Positions 9,963 through 17,589 of a stretch of 64,000 nt of DNA are shown in pieces (positions within the stretch are counted from its first letter, which is position 1; each line of letters starts with the position of its first letter). This DNA is from Umezawaea sp042738955 (GTDB lineage: Bacteria > Actinomycetota > Actinomycetes > Mycobacteriales > Pseudonocardiaceae): positions 17,345-81,344 of the forward strand of contig NZ_JBHYHC010000034.1 of the NCBI RefSeq assembly GCF_042738955.1. Direction: 5' to 3'. Under the pieces are notes generated by a model. It made no database searches and was not told where the DNA came from. It saw only the letters and a program-made list of their open reading frames with translations. Both the position numbers and the translations under genes were made by a program.

Positions 9963-10702
9963 CGGAGCGCCGGGCGAGTTGGACCGTCGGCAAGCGGATC
10001 AAGGACCGGCCGAGGGTGAACCTGTACTGCTTCCCCCACTCCGGTGGACTCGCGGGCGAGTACGTGCGGTGGGGTGGGCACCTGCCGGGAGTCCAGGTGC
10101 GCGGGATGAGCCTGCCGGGCAGGGGGCCGCGGCTGGCGGAACCCGCACTCACCGACCTCGGCCCGCTGGTCGGCTCGCTGGTGGACGACACCGAGTTCGA
10201 ACCCCCGTTCGTCCTCTTCGGGCACAGCTTGGGCGCGTTGTTGGCCTTCGAGACGGCCCGTGAACTACGAGAACGCGGTCGTCCGCAGCCGGAGAGGCTG
10301 ATCGTGTCCGCCCACTCGGCGCCGAGCGTGCCTCGCGGTCGGTCGGACTGGCACACCCTGCCGGACGGTGAACTGCTCGAGGTGCTCACCGATTCCTACG
10401 ACGGGATCCCCTCGGAGATCGCGGCCGATTCGGACGTCATCGCCCTCGTGCTGCCCGCGCTCCGCGCGGATCTCGCGTTGCTCGAGGGGTATGACTACCG
10501 GCCGGGAGAACCCCTGGGGATGCCGGTCGACGCGTTCGTCGCCGACGGCGACGTGGTGACCGTCGGCCAAGTCGAACCGTGGGGGGACCTCACGACGGGG
10601 GAGTTCACGATCCACCACTTTCCGGGGCGGCACTTCTACTTCCGGGAATTCCCGATCCACTCCGCGCTCGAGGCCCTGCTCGGGAGGGACGACCTCGCTT
10701 GA
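9959..10702 (+). CDS. Type II (stand-alone) thioesterase
   Basis: A 247-residue alpha/beta hydrolase with the nucleophile in GHSLG (Ser about 90), a likely acid in VDAFVADGD and the catalytic His in FPGRHFYF near the C-terminus; the start YCFPHSGG is typical of external thioesterases such as GrsT or SrfAD. Known role of the family: hydrolysis of stalled or mis-primed acyl groups from carrier domains. Because neither megasynthase ends in its own thioesterase domain, it could also release the product. The GTG start overlaps the PKS stop by GTGA, making this the fourth gene of a coupled operon. Confidence 0.9.
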   Translation: MTERRASWTVGKRIKDRPRVNLYCFPHSGGLAGEYVRWGGHLPGVQVRGMSLPGRGPRLAEPALTDLGPLVGSLVDDTEFEPPFVLFGHSLGALLAFETARELRERGRPQPERLIVSAHSAPSVPRGRSDWHTLPDGELLEVLTDSYDGIPSEIAADSDVIALVLPALRADLALLEGYDYRPGEPLGMPVDAFVADGDVVTVGQVEPWGDLTTGEFTIHHFPGRHFYFREFPIHSALEALLGRDDLA

Positions 10703-10810
10703 GGCCGGGAACGAGGTGGTCCCCCCGTCGGTCGTGTTCTCGGCGCGGGCATGGCTCCCGATGTCGCCGCGCGGTCCGACGGGGAGCAAGCAGAGCCGAA
10801 ATCGCGCGGC

Positions 10811-11431
10811 TCACACGAGGGAAGCCAACTCGGCGGCCAAGTTCCGCCGAGCCTTTCCGGACCACTGCCGCCGAGCCTGCTCCGTCAGGTACAGCGACGG
10901 GCGGCCGACCAACGAGCGCAACACGGCGGTCCGCCCCACCTTCCAGACGTCCTCCGGCACGTGCGAGTACTCCAACCGCACCGCCACGCGGTACCGCTCG
11001 TAACCGATCGGGTCCGATCCCAGCACCGCCAGGTCCGCGTCGAGCAGCACCGCGGCCAGCAAATCCTCGGCGGGAGCCTCGTGCGCCATCGTGGCCAGCA
11101 CCAGCTCCTCGACCCGCGCCACGTCCCCCTCCGCGACCCCGGCCGCCGTCAGCTGATCGCGAGCCCACTCCGCCGAGCGCCGTTCGTCATCGCCGGGCTT
11201 CCCGTCGTACACGACGTCGTGCGCCAGCGCGGCCAGCGTCACCACCGCCAGTTCCCGTTCGCCGACCCCGTCGCACAGCAGGGCGGCGTCGCGGGCCACC
11301 TGTCGCACGTGGTCGGCGTTGTGGTAGCCGCGGTGCGGCTCCGTGTACCGCTCGCACAGGTCCGTTGGCCTCGGTACCCCACCGAGTACCCGAACCGCGT
11401 TGTCCCACAGCGCTTCCAACTCACACCCCAC
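10811..11431 (-). CDS. HD-domain metal-dependent hydrolase, predicted
   Basis: A 206-residue protein with YHNADHV near residue 35 and LAALAHDVVYD near residue 67, the His and His-Asp pairs of HD-superfamily phosphohydrolases (the COG4339 kind), followed by helices with a further DADLAVLG acidic patch. The physiological substrate of this family is not settled. It begins with GTG and overlaps the end of the upstream histidine kinase by 11 bases, so it is the last gene of the two-component operon. It converges with the biosynthetic operon; the 108 bases between them hold no clear terminator. Confidence 0.75.
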   Translation of the reverse strand: MGCELEALWDNAVRVLGGVPRPTDLCERYTEPHRGYHNADHVRQVARDAALLCDGVGERELAVVTLAALAHDVVYDGKPGDDERRSAEWARDQLTAAGVAEGDVARVEELVLATMAHEAPAEDLLAAVLLDADLAVLGSDPIGYERYRVAVRLEYSHVPEDVWKVGRTAVLRSLVGRPSLYLTEQARRQWSGKARRNLAAELASLV

Positions 11432-12701
11432 TCGGCAACGTGATCGTGAAACAAGCCCCGCCCTCGTCGGCGGGTCCGGCGGTGATCGTGCCGCCGAGTC
11501 TCGTCACCAAGCCGTGCACCAGCGCCAACCCGACCCCGGTTCCCACCGGTCGGGTCGTCGAGTACTTGGCGTGCAACGCTCCCCGGTCGAACGCGATCGC
11601 GTAGTCCTCTTCGGACAGTCCCGGCCCTCCGTCGCGCACCTGGAGCACCGACCCGAGCGACAGCACCACCACTCGACCGGCGGGTGTCACGCGGACCGCG
11701 TTCTCCAGCAGTCCGTCCAGCACCTGGCGGATCCTCCGGGCGTCCGTCGAGACCACGACGGGAGCCTCGGGGACCTCCAGCGTGAACACCACCCCCTTCG
11801 CCGCGCACCGGGCGTGCCAGACGTCGGCGGCCGACCGCACCACCGGCACCAGGTCCACCGACGCGATGTCCAACCGGAAATCATCCGCTCCCAAGCGGGC
11901 CAGGTCCAGCAGGTCGGACACGAGGCGGTCCAGGCGGCGCGACTCCTCCTGGATGGTCCGGCCGACGTCCACCACGTCCGAGCCGGTCACGACCCCGTCC
12001 GCCAGCGATTCGGAGAACCCGATCACCGCCGTGAGAGGGGTTCGGAGTTCGTGCGAGACCGACAGCAGGAACTCGCGCTGGCGGGACTCGCTGCGCTGCA
12101 ACGCGTCCGCCAGGCCGTTCACCGCCTCCGCCACCTCGGCGACCTCGACCGGCCCGTGCTCGGGCGCGCGCAGGTCACGTCTGCCGGAACTCATCGCCAA
12201 CGCCACCCCGGCCGTCCGGCGCAACGGCCGGGACAGCAGGTGCCCCAGCAGCAGCCCGGCCACCGCGGCGACCAGCAGCCCGAACCCGAGTGCCAAGGCG
12301 ATGTTGCGAATCAGCTTGGTCGTGGTCTCGGCCCCGTAATCGGCCTTCTGGACCAGAGCGAACCGGTCGCGCGCCTCCACGATCCAGCCGCCCGCGACCC
12401 CGCTCTTGCGCCCCGTGTCGCGCACCGCCTGCACGGCGACCGCGTCCCCGCGCAGACCACCGCCGACACCGATCCGCACCACGGAGATCCCCTGCCCCTG
12501 CAACACGTCGATGACCCGCCCACGCGGGACCTCCCCGAGCTGGTCCGCCGCCGTGTCGGCCTGGTGGGCCAACGCCGTACGACTGACCTCCCGCGCGGTG
12601 TTCACCACCAACCGCACCGACACCGACCCGGCGACGAGCACCGCGATCCCCGTGACGAGCAGGCACATCGCGGTGATCCGCCCCGCCAGGCTCGTCTTCA
12701 C
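11421..12701 (-). CDS. Sensor histidine kinase
   Basis: A 426-residue kinase. An N-terminal membrane segment (about 10-30) is followed by an extracytoplasmic sensor of about 115 residues, a second membrane segment (IALALGFGLLVAAVAGLLLG), a HAMP linker, the phospho-acceptor box SVSHELRTPLTAV, the N box LENAVRVTP and the ATP-binding glycines VRDGGPGLS and GTGVGLALV. The GTG start forms a GTGA overlap with the end of a decayed regulator tail rather than with the intact regulator, which ends 358 bases upstream. Partner: the OmpR-type regulator at 13060-13764. The signal sensed is unknown. Confidence 0.92.
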   Translation of the reverse strand: MKTSLAGRITAMCLLVTGIAVLVAGSVSVRLVVNTAREVSRTALAHQADTAADQLGEVPRGRVIDVLQGQGISVVRIGVGGGLRGDAVAVQAVRDTGRKSGVAGGWIVEARDRFALVQKADYGAETTTKLIRNIALALGFGLLVAAVAGLLLGHLLSRPLRRTAGVALAMSSGRRDLRAPEHGPVEVAEVAEAVNGLADALQRSESRQREFLLSVSHELRTPLTAVIGFSESLADGVVTGSDVVDVGRTIQEESRRLDRLVSDLLDLARLGADDFRLDIASVDLVPVVRSAADVWHARCAAKGVVFTLEVPEAPVVVSTDARRIRQVLDGLLENAVRVTPAGRVVVLSLGSVLQVRDGGPGLSEEDYAIAFDRGALHAKYSTTRPVGTGVGLALVHGLVTRLGGTITAGPADEGGACFTITLPSGV

Positions 12702-13059
12702 AGGCCCACCACCGAGTAGCCGAGCCCACGAACCGGTTCGAGTTCCACCCGTGGTCGGGCCGTGAGCGGGACGGCCACACGGGCATCTGGGCTGGGTGCT
12801 GCGGCGTTGGGCGGTGCCGCGAGTCCGGAGGCCGGGAGGTGTGGTGCGGTGGTCGGGCCTGGCTGCTTGGTCTCCACGGTGCCTCCGCCGGGTGGTCGAC
12901 CCCGTGAACCGGTCCGACTTCTACTCGTGGTCGGGCCGGGTGCGGGGCGGCCATGCGGGTGCCTGGGCTGGGCACTGCGTATCCCCGTATGTCGGAGTGC
13001 TGGCCCAGTGGCAGGCAGCCGGAGGCGAGGGGCGGTGGTCGGACCCGGCTGCCTGGTGT
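12702..13059 (-). repeat. Two decayed tandem copies of the regulator/kinase junction
   Basis: This 358-base gap between kinase and regulator contains two units of 176 and 186 bases (starting about 12699 and 12875). Each starts, read on the plus strand, with a copy of the regulator's 3' end. On the minus strand the tails read PVRGLGYSVVGL and PVHGVDHPAEAP against TVRGVGYSVEAP in the intact regulator. Each unit also carries a kinase-start-like segment: GTG followed by ETKQPGPTTA or NTRQPGPTTA, against KTSLAGRITA in the kinase. The two units match each other over long stretches. No intact gene is present. Confidence 0.75.
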
Positions 13060-13764
13060 TCACGGGGCCTCCACCGAGTAGCCGACGCCGCGCACGGTGC
13101 GGATCGGGCTGTGCGCGCCGAGCTTCGCCCGCAGTTGGGCGACGTGCACGTCGACCGTGCGGGTGCCCGCGACCGCCGCGTAGCCCCACACCGCGCTGAG
13201 CAGCTGTTCGCGCTCGAACACCCGACCCGGATGCCGCATCAGGTGTGCGAGCAGTTCGAACTCGGTGGACGTCAGTGGCACCTCGTCGCCGCCCGCCCAC
13301 ACCCGGCGGCGTTCGGCGTCCAGCCGGATCGCGCCCACCACCTGTTCGGGCGTGCTCGCGTGCGCGCCGCGCCGGAGCACGGTGCGCACGCGAGCGGCCA
13401 ACTCGCGCGGGCTGAACGGCTTCGTCACGTAGTCGTCGGCCCCCAGTTCCAGACCCAGCACGCGGTCCACCTCGTCGTCCCGCGCCGTCACGAACAGCAC
13501 CGGTGTCCAGTCGCCCGCGGTCCGCATTGTGCGGCACACCTCGACCCCGTCCATGCCCGGCAGCCCCACGTCCAGCAGCACGGCCACGGGCTTGAGCCTG
13601 CGCACGGCGGCCAGCGCCGCCACCCCGTCGGTTTCGACGTGCACGCCGAAACCGTCCCGGCGCAGGTAGAGCGAGATCAGGTCGGAGATCGCGCGCTCAT
13701 CCTCGACCACGAGCACGAGGCCGCGGGCAGACTGGTCCGGTTGCACGGTGGGCCATGCTGTCAC
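13060..13764 (-). CDS. OmpR-family response regulator
   Basis: A 234-residue regulator. The receiver domain has acidic pocket VVEDE, phospho-acceptor Asp in LLDVGLPGMDG, VTAR and the switch lysine in DDYVTKPFSP. The C-terminal winged helix has LTSTEFELLAHLMRHPGRV and the recognition-helix region RTVDVHVAQLRAKLG, ending in TVRGVGYS. Its GTG start overlaps the stop of the small lipoprotein gene (GTGA), and it is followed by the duplicated junction and then the kinase. It likely controls this operon and genes elsewhere; the target site is not evident. Confidence 0.93.
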   Translation of the reverse strand: MTAWPTVQPDQSARGLVLVVEDERAISDLISLYLRRDGFGVHVETDGVAALAAVRRLKPVAVLLDVGLPGMDGVEVCRTMRTAGDWTPVLFVTARDDEVDRVLGLELGADDYVTKPFSPRELAARVRTVLRRGAHASTPEQVVGAIRLDAERRRVWAGGDEVPLTSTEFELLAHLMRHPGRVFEREQLLSAVWGYAAVAGTRTVDVHVAQLRAKLGAHSPIRTVRGVGYSVEAP

Positions 13765-13916
13765 GGTTGGTCGAGATCGGCCTCGATGCCGTTCAGCGTC
13801 GACTCGATGCTGCTCAGCTCACCGTCCGGGTTGCCGGTCTGCGGCGTCGCCTCGTCCTGGCACCCGGCCAGCCCCACCGCGGCCATCAGCGTGAAGACGA
13901 CGGCCAGCGCTCTCAC
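13761..13916 (-). CDS. Small lipoprotein, unknown function
   Basis: A 51-residue protein starting at GTG 13916: a positively charged start (VRALAVV), a hydrophobic stretch and a lipobox LAGC at about residue 17, then a mostly acidic tail (about 34 residues) containing SSIESTLNGIEADLDQP. It overlaps the stop of the secreted protein gene upstream and the start of the response regulator downstream, each by GTGA. A membrane-anchored peptide fused translationally to a two-component system suggests a role in signal perception or feedback; that is inference. I do not recognise a family. Confidence 0.7.
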   Translation of the reverse strand: MRALAVVFTLMAAVGLAGCQDEATPQTGNPDGELSSIESTLNGIEADLDQP

Positions 13917-14317
13917 TTCGTGCCACCGGGGTAGTTGCAGTGCTCGGACTGGAAGGTGTCGATCCGCTTCTGCGCGTCGGACAGCTTGGTCAGCTTCTCC
14001 CCGCGCAGGTCCTTGCGCGCGTCGAACAGCTTCGCCTTGGCCTCCTTGCCCGCGTCCCGAGCCGCCTTGGCCTGCGCCTCCAGCCACTTCGTGGAACCGC
14101 GCGTGTTCGCGTCCCCGTTGATCCGGTCGGTCGCGGCCTTGATCTGCGACTCGATCTTCGGCACCCGCTCCTCGCAGCGCTTCTTCACCTGGTCGGCGCT
14201 GATCGTCATGGGCGCGGGGCCCGTCGGGGTCTCGTCGGCGCTGGCGATGCCGGTCAGCGCGAGTCCCAGTACCGCGGAGCTGCCCGCGACGGCGATGATT
14301 CGAGTCCATGTGGTCAT
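13913..14317 (-). CDS. Secreted helical protein, unknown function
   Basis: A 134-residue protein with a clear signal peptide (TTWTRIIAVAGSSAVLGLAL, probable cleavage after IASA). The mature part is charged and helical, dominated by Lys, Asp, Glu and Ala (KAARDAGKEAKAKLFDARKD), with two cysteines that could form a disulphide (KKRCEER and SEHCNYP). I chose ATG 14317 rather than an upstream ATG at 14377 because the signal peptide begins there. First gene of the two-component operon, overlapping the lipoprotein start by 4 bases. No family recognised; small helical periplasmic regulators of sensor kinases are a reasonable comparison. Confidence 0.72.
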   Translation of the reverse strand: MTTWTRIIAVAGSSAVLGLALTGIASADETPTGPAPMTISADQVKKRCEERVPKIESQIKAATDRINGDANTRGSTKWLEAQAKAARDAGKEAKAKLFDARKDLRGEKLTKLSDAQKRIDTFQSEHCNYPGGTK

Positions 14318-14384
14318 GGGGAGAACTGTGACCTGTGCCGATGAGCGCACCGTGCGGCGAATGTTCGGGTTGTGCAAAGGTCGG

Positions 14385-15182
14385 TCAGAGCAGGGCCGCG
14401 TCCGCGGCTTCCCGGTACCGGTCGAAGCGGCGTTCCAGCACCGTCAGCCACCCCGCCACGTGCAGCTTCCGCAGTCGCAGCCAGAAGGTCGGGTCGTTCA
14501 CCAGCGGGTATTCGCGTGCCGCGGCTACTCCGTCCAAGCGGCTCGTCAGAGCGAGGCACGCCAGGTCCCACTCGACCGGGCCGCTCCAGGTGTCCTCGAA
14601 GTCGTTCCACACCGGGCCCCGTGGGGTCAGCAGCAGGTTGCCGGGGTGGGCGTCGCCGTGCAGCGGTTGGACGTCCAGGGCAGGCCAGGAAGCCACGAGT
14701 GCGTCCCGTTCGGTGGTGAACGCGGCCAACTCCGACGCCGGGCGGGTCCAGCGGTCGATGATCCGGTCGAGGTCGGTCAGCGGGAGGCGTTCCGGCAGGG
14801 GGCCGGGGTAAGAAAGCAGTTCGGCGTGGAGGTCGGCCAACCGGTGAGCGAAGTCGGTCGGGACCCACGTCGGGTCGTGGACCACGTGCTCGGCGAAGCT
14901 CACCACCACGCCGTCACGGGTGAACGGGCCCGCGGGGAGTTCGGGCGATGGTCCGACCACCGGCACGCCCCGACCCGCCAGGTGTTCCGTCACCGCCACG
15001 GCCCGGCGGAAGTGCTCGACCACGTCCGGGCGGGCCGCGGCGGTGGCCGTGGCGATTCGGGCCACGACCGGTGCGGGCCGGAGGTGGACGAGCAGGTTGC
15101 TCGCGTCACGGAGCACCACCGGGTTGGTCGAGCGGACGCCGAACGACGCCGCCAGCGCTACCGCTGCCCGCACCTCATCCAC
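14385..15182 (-). CDS. Aminoglycoside-phosphotransferase-family protein
   Basis: A 265-residue protein of the APH/choline-kinase fold. The catalytic loop LHGDAHPGNLLL (HxDxxxxN) is followed by NDFEDTWSGPVEWDLA, the metal-binding Asp region; an N-terminal DASNLLVHLRPAPVVARI segment supplies the nucleotide-binding strands. Members phosphorylate aminoglycosides, homoserine, choline or unknown small molecules; the substrate cannot be read here. Its GTG start lies inside the end of the MarR-type regulator gene (8-base overlap), so the two are co-expressed. Confidence 0.82.
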   Translation of the reverse strand: MDEVRAAVALAASFGVRSTNPVVLRDASNLLVHLRPAPVVARIATATAAARPDVVEHFRRAVAVTEHLAGRGVPVVGPSPELPAGPFTRDGVVVSFAEHVVHDPTWVPTDFAHRLADLHAELLSYPGPLPERLPLTDLDRIIDRWTRPASELAAFTTERDALVASWPALDVQPLHGDAHPGNLLLTPRGPVWNDFEDTWSGPVEWDLACLALTSRLDGVAAAREYPLVNDPTFWLRLRKLHVAGWLTVLERRFDRYREAADAALL

Positions 15183-15624
15183 GGCTGGTGACGTTGGCGG
15201 TGAGGTGGCGCAGCGAGCCGCGCAGCCGGTCGACCTCCGCCTGCGGGAGGCCCATCGCCTCGCCGATCGCGGTGGTGATGCCGCTGCTCGCGGTGCGCAT
15301 CGCCGAGCCTTCTGCCGTCAGGCCGATCTGGACCGAGCGCTCGTCGTCGGCGCGGCGCTGGCGGGTGATCAGGCCCGCCGCCTCCAGGCGCTTGAGCAGC
15401 GGCGTCAGGGTGCCGTAGTCGAGCTGGAGGGTGTCGCCCAGGTCCTTCACGGGCAGGGAGTCGCGTTCCCAGAGGGCCACCATCACCAGGTACTGCGGGT
15501 AGGTCAGGCCCAACTCCTGGAGCAGCGGCCGGTAGGCGGCGGTGACCGCCCTGGACGCCGCGTAGAGCGCGAAGCAGAGCAGGTCGTCCACGGCGGACGT
15601 GCGGTCTTCCGGTGTCGTGGTCAT
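15175..15624 (-). CDS. MarR-family regulator, OhrR-like
   Basis: A 149-residue winged-helix repressor. The N-terminal segment DLLCFALYAASRAVTAAYRP and LGLTYPQYLVMVALWE match the OhrR subgroup, and the Cys at about residue 17 lies at the position of the peroxide-sensing cysteine of OhrR. The DNA-binding part is LKRLEAAGLITRQRRADDER. ATG 15624 is preceded by AAGGGG at good spacing. It is divergent from the alpha/beta hydrolase at 15751, with a perfect palindrome between, so it probably represses both itself and that gene. No ohr gene is adjacent; an OsmC-family gene lies 35 kb away. Confidence 0.88.
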   Translation of the reverse strand: MTTTPEDRTSAVDDLLCFALYAASRAVTAAYRPLLQELGLTYPQYLVMVALWERDSLPVKDLGDTLQLDYGTLTPLLKRLEAAGLITRQRRADDERSVQIGLTAEGSAMRTASSGITTAIGEAMGLPQAEVDRLRGSLRHLTANVTSRG

Positions 15625-15682
15625 GGGGCACCCCTTCCAGGTCCTCCCATAATGCCACGTACGCCAGTAGTTGGAGCAAAAG

Positions 15683-15700
15683 TAACTTGCACACAAGTTA
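15683..15700. promoter_or_regulatory. Perfect palindrome, likely MarR/OhrR operator
   Basis: TAACTTG-CACA-CAAGTTA, with 7-base perfect arms and a 4-base spacer. It lies between the divergent OhrR-like gene (start 15624) and the alpha/beta hydrolase (start 15751). It is markedly A/T-rich for this genome and of the size bound by MarR dimers. Operator function is inferred from symmetry and position. Confidence 0.7.
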
Positions 15701-15750
15701 AACGTCCGCTAGGTTCGGTTCCAGCAGCACCGACCCGAAGGAGAGCGAAG

Positions 15751-16470
15751 ATGAGCACCAACCCCACCGTCGTCCTGGTCCACGGCGCGTTCGCGGACGG
15801 CTCCAGCTGGGCTCCGGTCGTCGAGCGCCTCCGGGCGCAGGGGATCGAGTCGCTCGCCGTGAGCAACCCGCTCCGCGGCCTCACCTACGACGGCGACTAC
15901 GTGGCGAGCGTCGTCAACCAGATCGACGGCCCCGTCGTCCTCGTCGGCCACTCCTACGGCGGCCCGGTCATCACGCACGCCGGCTCCAAGGCGGAGAACG
16001 TGAAGGGCCTCGTGTTCGTGGCCTCGTTCGGCGTCGACCAGGGCGTCAGCGCGCTCGGCTCCGTGGAGGGCTTCCCGGAGGTCGAGCTGGGCACCTCGCT
16101 CGTGCCGCACCAGTTCCCGACCGCCGAGGGCACGGACACCGAGTTCACGATCCGCCTCGACGCCTTCTCCAGCGTGTTCGGCGCGGACCTGCCCGCCGAG
16201 TTCAACGCCACGGCCGCCGTCAGCCAGCGCCCGGTGGCGCAGGGCGCGCTCGGCGAGCCGCTGGGCGTCGAGCCGGCGTGGAAGAAGCTGCCGTCGTGGT
16301 TCGCCGTCGCGACCGCCGACCACGCCATCGACCCGGACTCCCAGCGCGCCGCCGCGAAGCGCCTCGGCGCCACGACCATCGAGGTCGAGGGCGGGTCGCA
16401 CTCCATCGCCGTGTCCCGGCCGGAGGAGGTCACCGCGCTGATCGTCGCCGCCGTGACCGCTGTCGCCTAA
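15751..16470 (+). CDS. Alpha/beta hydrolase (EstC-like esterase family)
   Basis: A 239-residue single-domain hydrolase. HGAFADGSSW forms the oxyanion region, the nucleophile is in VGHSYGG, the probable acid is in ATADHAIDP and the His in EGGSHSIAVSRP. ATG 15751 is preceded by GGAG 8 to 11 bases upstream. Related proteins are commonly annotated as alpha/beta hydrolases or chloroperoxidase-like without proven substrates. It is divergent from an OhrR-like repressor and probably under its control, which suggests induction by oxidants or reactive organics. A strong terminator follows. Confidence 0.88.
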   Translation: MSTNPTVVLVHGAFADGSSWAPVVERLRAQGIESLAVSNPLRGLTYDGDYVASVVNQIDGPVVLVGHSYGGPVITHAGSKAENVKGLVFVASFGVDQGVSALGSVEGFPEVELGTSLVPHQFPTAEGTDTEFTIRLDAFSSVFGADLPAEFNATAAVSQRPVAQGALGEPLGVEPAWKKLPSWFAVATADHAIDPDSQRAAAKRLGATTIEVEGGSHSIAVSRPEEVTALIVAAVTAVA

Positions 16471-16478
16471 GAAGCGGA

Positions 16479-16510
16479 AAGGGGGCCCGCCGAGTCTGGC
16501 GGGCCCCCTT
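16479..16510. terminator. Bidirectional terminator
   Basis: An 11-base perfect stem (GGGGGCCCGCC, 16481-16491, pairing with 16498-16508) with loop GAGTCT, flanked by AA on the left and TT on the right. It lies between the convergent hydrolase and DUF305 genes and can serve both. Confidence 0.85.
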
Positions 16511-16513
16511 CGC

Positions 16514-17020
16514 TCAGCTCTTGGCCAGCAGAGCCGTCATCTTGTCGATCTCGGCCGTCTGAGCGGCGAACACGTGCGCCGCGAACTCCTTGACGTCACC
16601 GTCGGAGCCCGCCGCGAGCTGCTGGTTCGCCATCTCCAGGGCACCCTTGTGGTGCTCGATCATCCCGGTCAGCCAGGCGCGGTCGAAGTCCGCGCCCTTC
16701 AGACCGGTCAACGCGGCCGTGTCGACCATCCCGGCCATGTCGTGCCCGGCGTGGCCCGCCTCGACGGGCTCGCCCCACGCCTTGAGCCACCCGGTGAGGG
16801 TGTCGATCTCGGGCTGCTGGGCCTTCTCGATGTCCGCCGCCAAGGCCACGACCTCGGGGTTCGTGGTGCGGCCGTCGACCATCCCCGCCATCTCCACGGC
16901 CTGGGCGTGGTGCGGGATCATCTTCTGGGCGAACGCGACGTCGGCGGCGTTGGTCGAGCCGCAGGCGGTCAGGGTGAGGAGCGCGGCCGTGATGGCCGCG
17001 CCGAGGAACGCGGTGCGCAT
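16514..17020 (-). CDS. DUF305 lipoprotein
   Basis: A 168-residue protein: signal sequence with lipobox LTAC at about residue 20, then a ferritin-like helical DUF305 domain with the repeated signature MIPHHAQAVEMAG and MIEHHKGALEMANQ, and a His-rich linker GHAGHDMAGM. Paired HH motifs and methionines suggest metal (copper) binding, but the family role is not established. ATG 17020 is chosen because the signal peptide begins there. The DUF6153 gene ends 50 bases upstream in the same direction, so they may be co-transcribed. Confidence 0.88.
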   Translation of the reverse strand: MRTAFLGAAITAALLTLTACGSTNAADVAFAQKMIPHHAQAVEMAGMVDGRTTNPEVVALAADIEKAQQPEIDTLTGWLKAWGEPVEAGHAGHDMAGMVDTAALTGLKGADFDRAWLTGMIEHHKGALEMANQQLAAGSDGDVKEFAAHVFAAQTAEIDKMTALLAKS

Positions 17021-17070
17021 GGATCCGTCCTGTTCGGAGTAGGTGCTGAGGGGCTGGGAGCGGGTGGCTC

Positions 17071-17397
17071 CTATAGCCGCAGCACGCACAACCGGGACAG
17101 GTCCGGAGGCCGTCGCGGACACTCGCGGGACCAGGTGACGACCGGTGTCGGGGCGGCGGGCGTGCCCGTCGGGACACCGCCGCGGGCCAGGCGCAGCGCC
17201 AGCAGGCCCAGCGCCGTGACCACCAGTCCGACGCACAGGTGCAGGTCGCCGTCGTGCTCCTGGTGCTCCGGCGGCATCGGATCCACGGTGGACATCTCCA
17301 CAGTGGAGGCCGCGTGGGCGGGCTCGGGGCTCACGAGCTGGTGCATGGACAGCACGCCGAAGAGCAGCGCGAGCACCACCAAGCCCCGTGTGAGCAC
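17071..17397 (-). CDS. DUF6153-like small membrane protein
   Basis: A 108-residue protein from GTG 17397: an N-terminal membrane or signal segment (LVVLALLFGVLSMHQLVSP), a short His/Met/acidic stretch (MPPEHQEHDGDLHLCVG), a second hydrophobic segment (LVVTALGLLALRLA) and a proline-rich basic tail with CPRRPPDLSRLCVLRL. This pattern fits the actinobacterial DUF6153 family, recalled from layout rather than searched. It sits beside the DUF305 gene, another small His-rich envelope protein, so a shared metal-related role is possible. Confidence 0.65.
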   Translation of the reverse strand: MLTRGLVVLALLFGVLSMHQLVSPEPAHAASTVEMSTVDPMPPEHQEHDGDLHLCVGLVVTALGLLALRLARGGVPTGTPAAPTPVVTWSRECPRRPPDLSRLCVLRL

Positions 17398-17589
17398 GAG
17401 TGGACCTTACCCGCCGAGCAGGTGTGACCTGGGCTACGCGCGTGCCGGGTGGTCATCCCCCGACATGTCCCCGCCGATAGCGCGGTCTACGATCCGGTGA
17501 GCCACTGGGCGGTCCACGCCGTTCGATGGCGCCCGAACGACGTTGGTCCCACCAAGGCCACCATGTAGGTGAACAGTGCAGGAGGCACC

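Noticed and set aside
12702..13059. Possible CRISPR or small gene in the regulator-kinase gap
   Set aside because: The repeats are about 180 bases, only two, and resemble neighbouring coding ends, so duplication explains them better.
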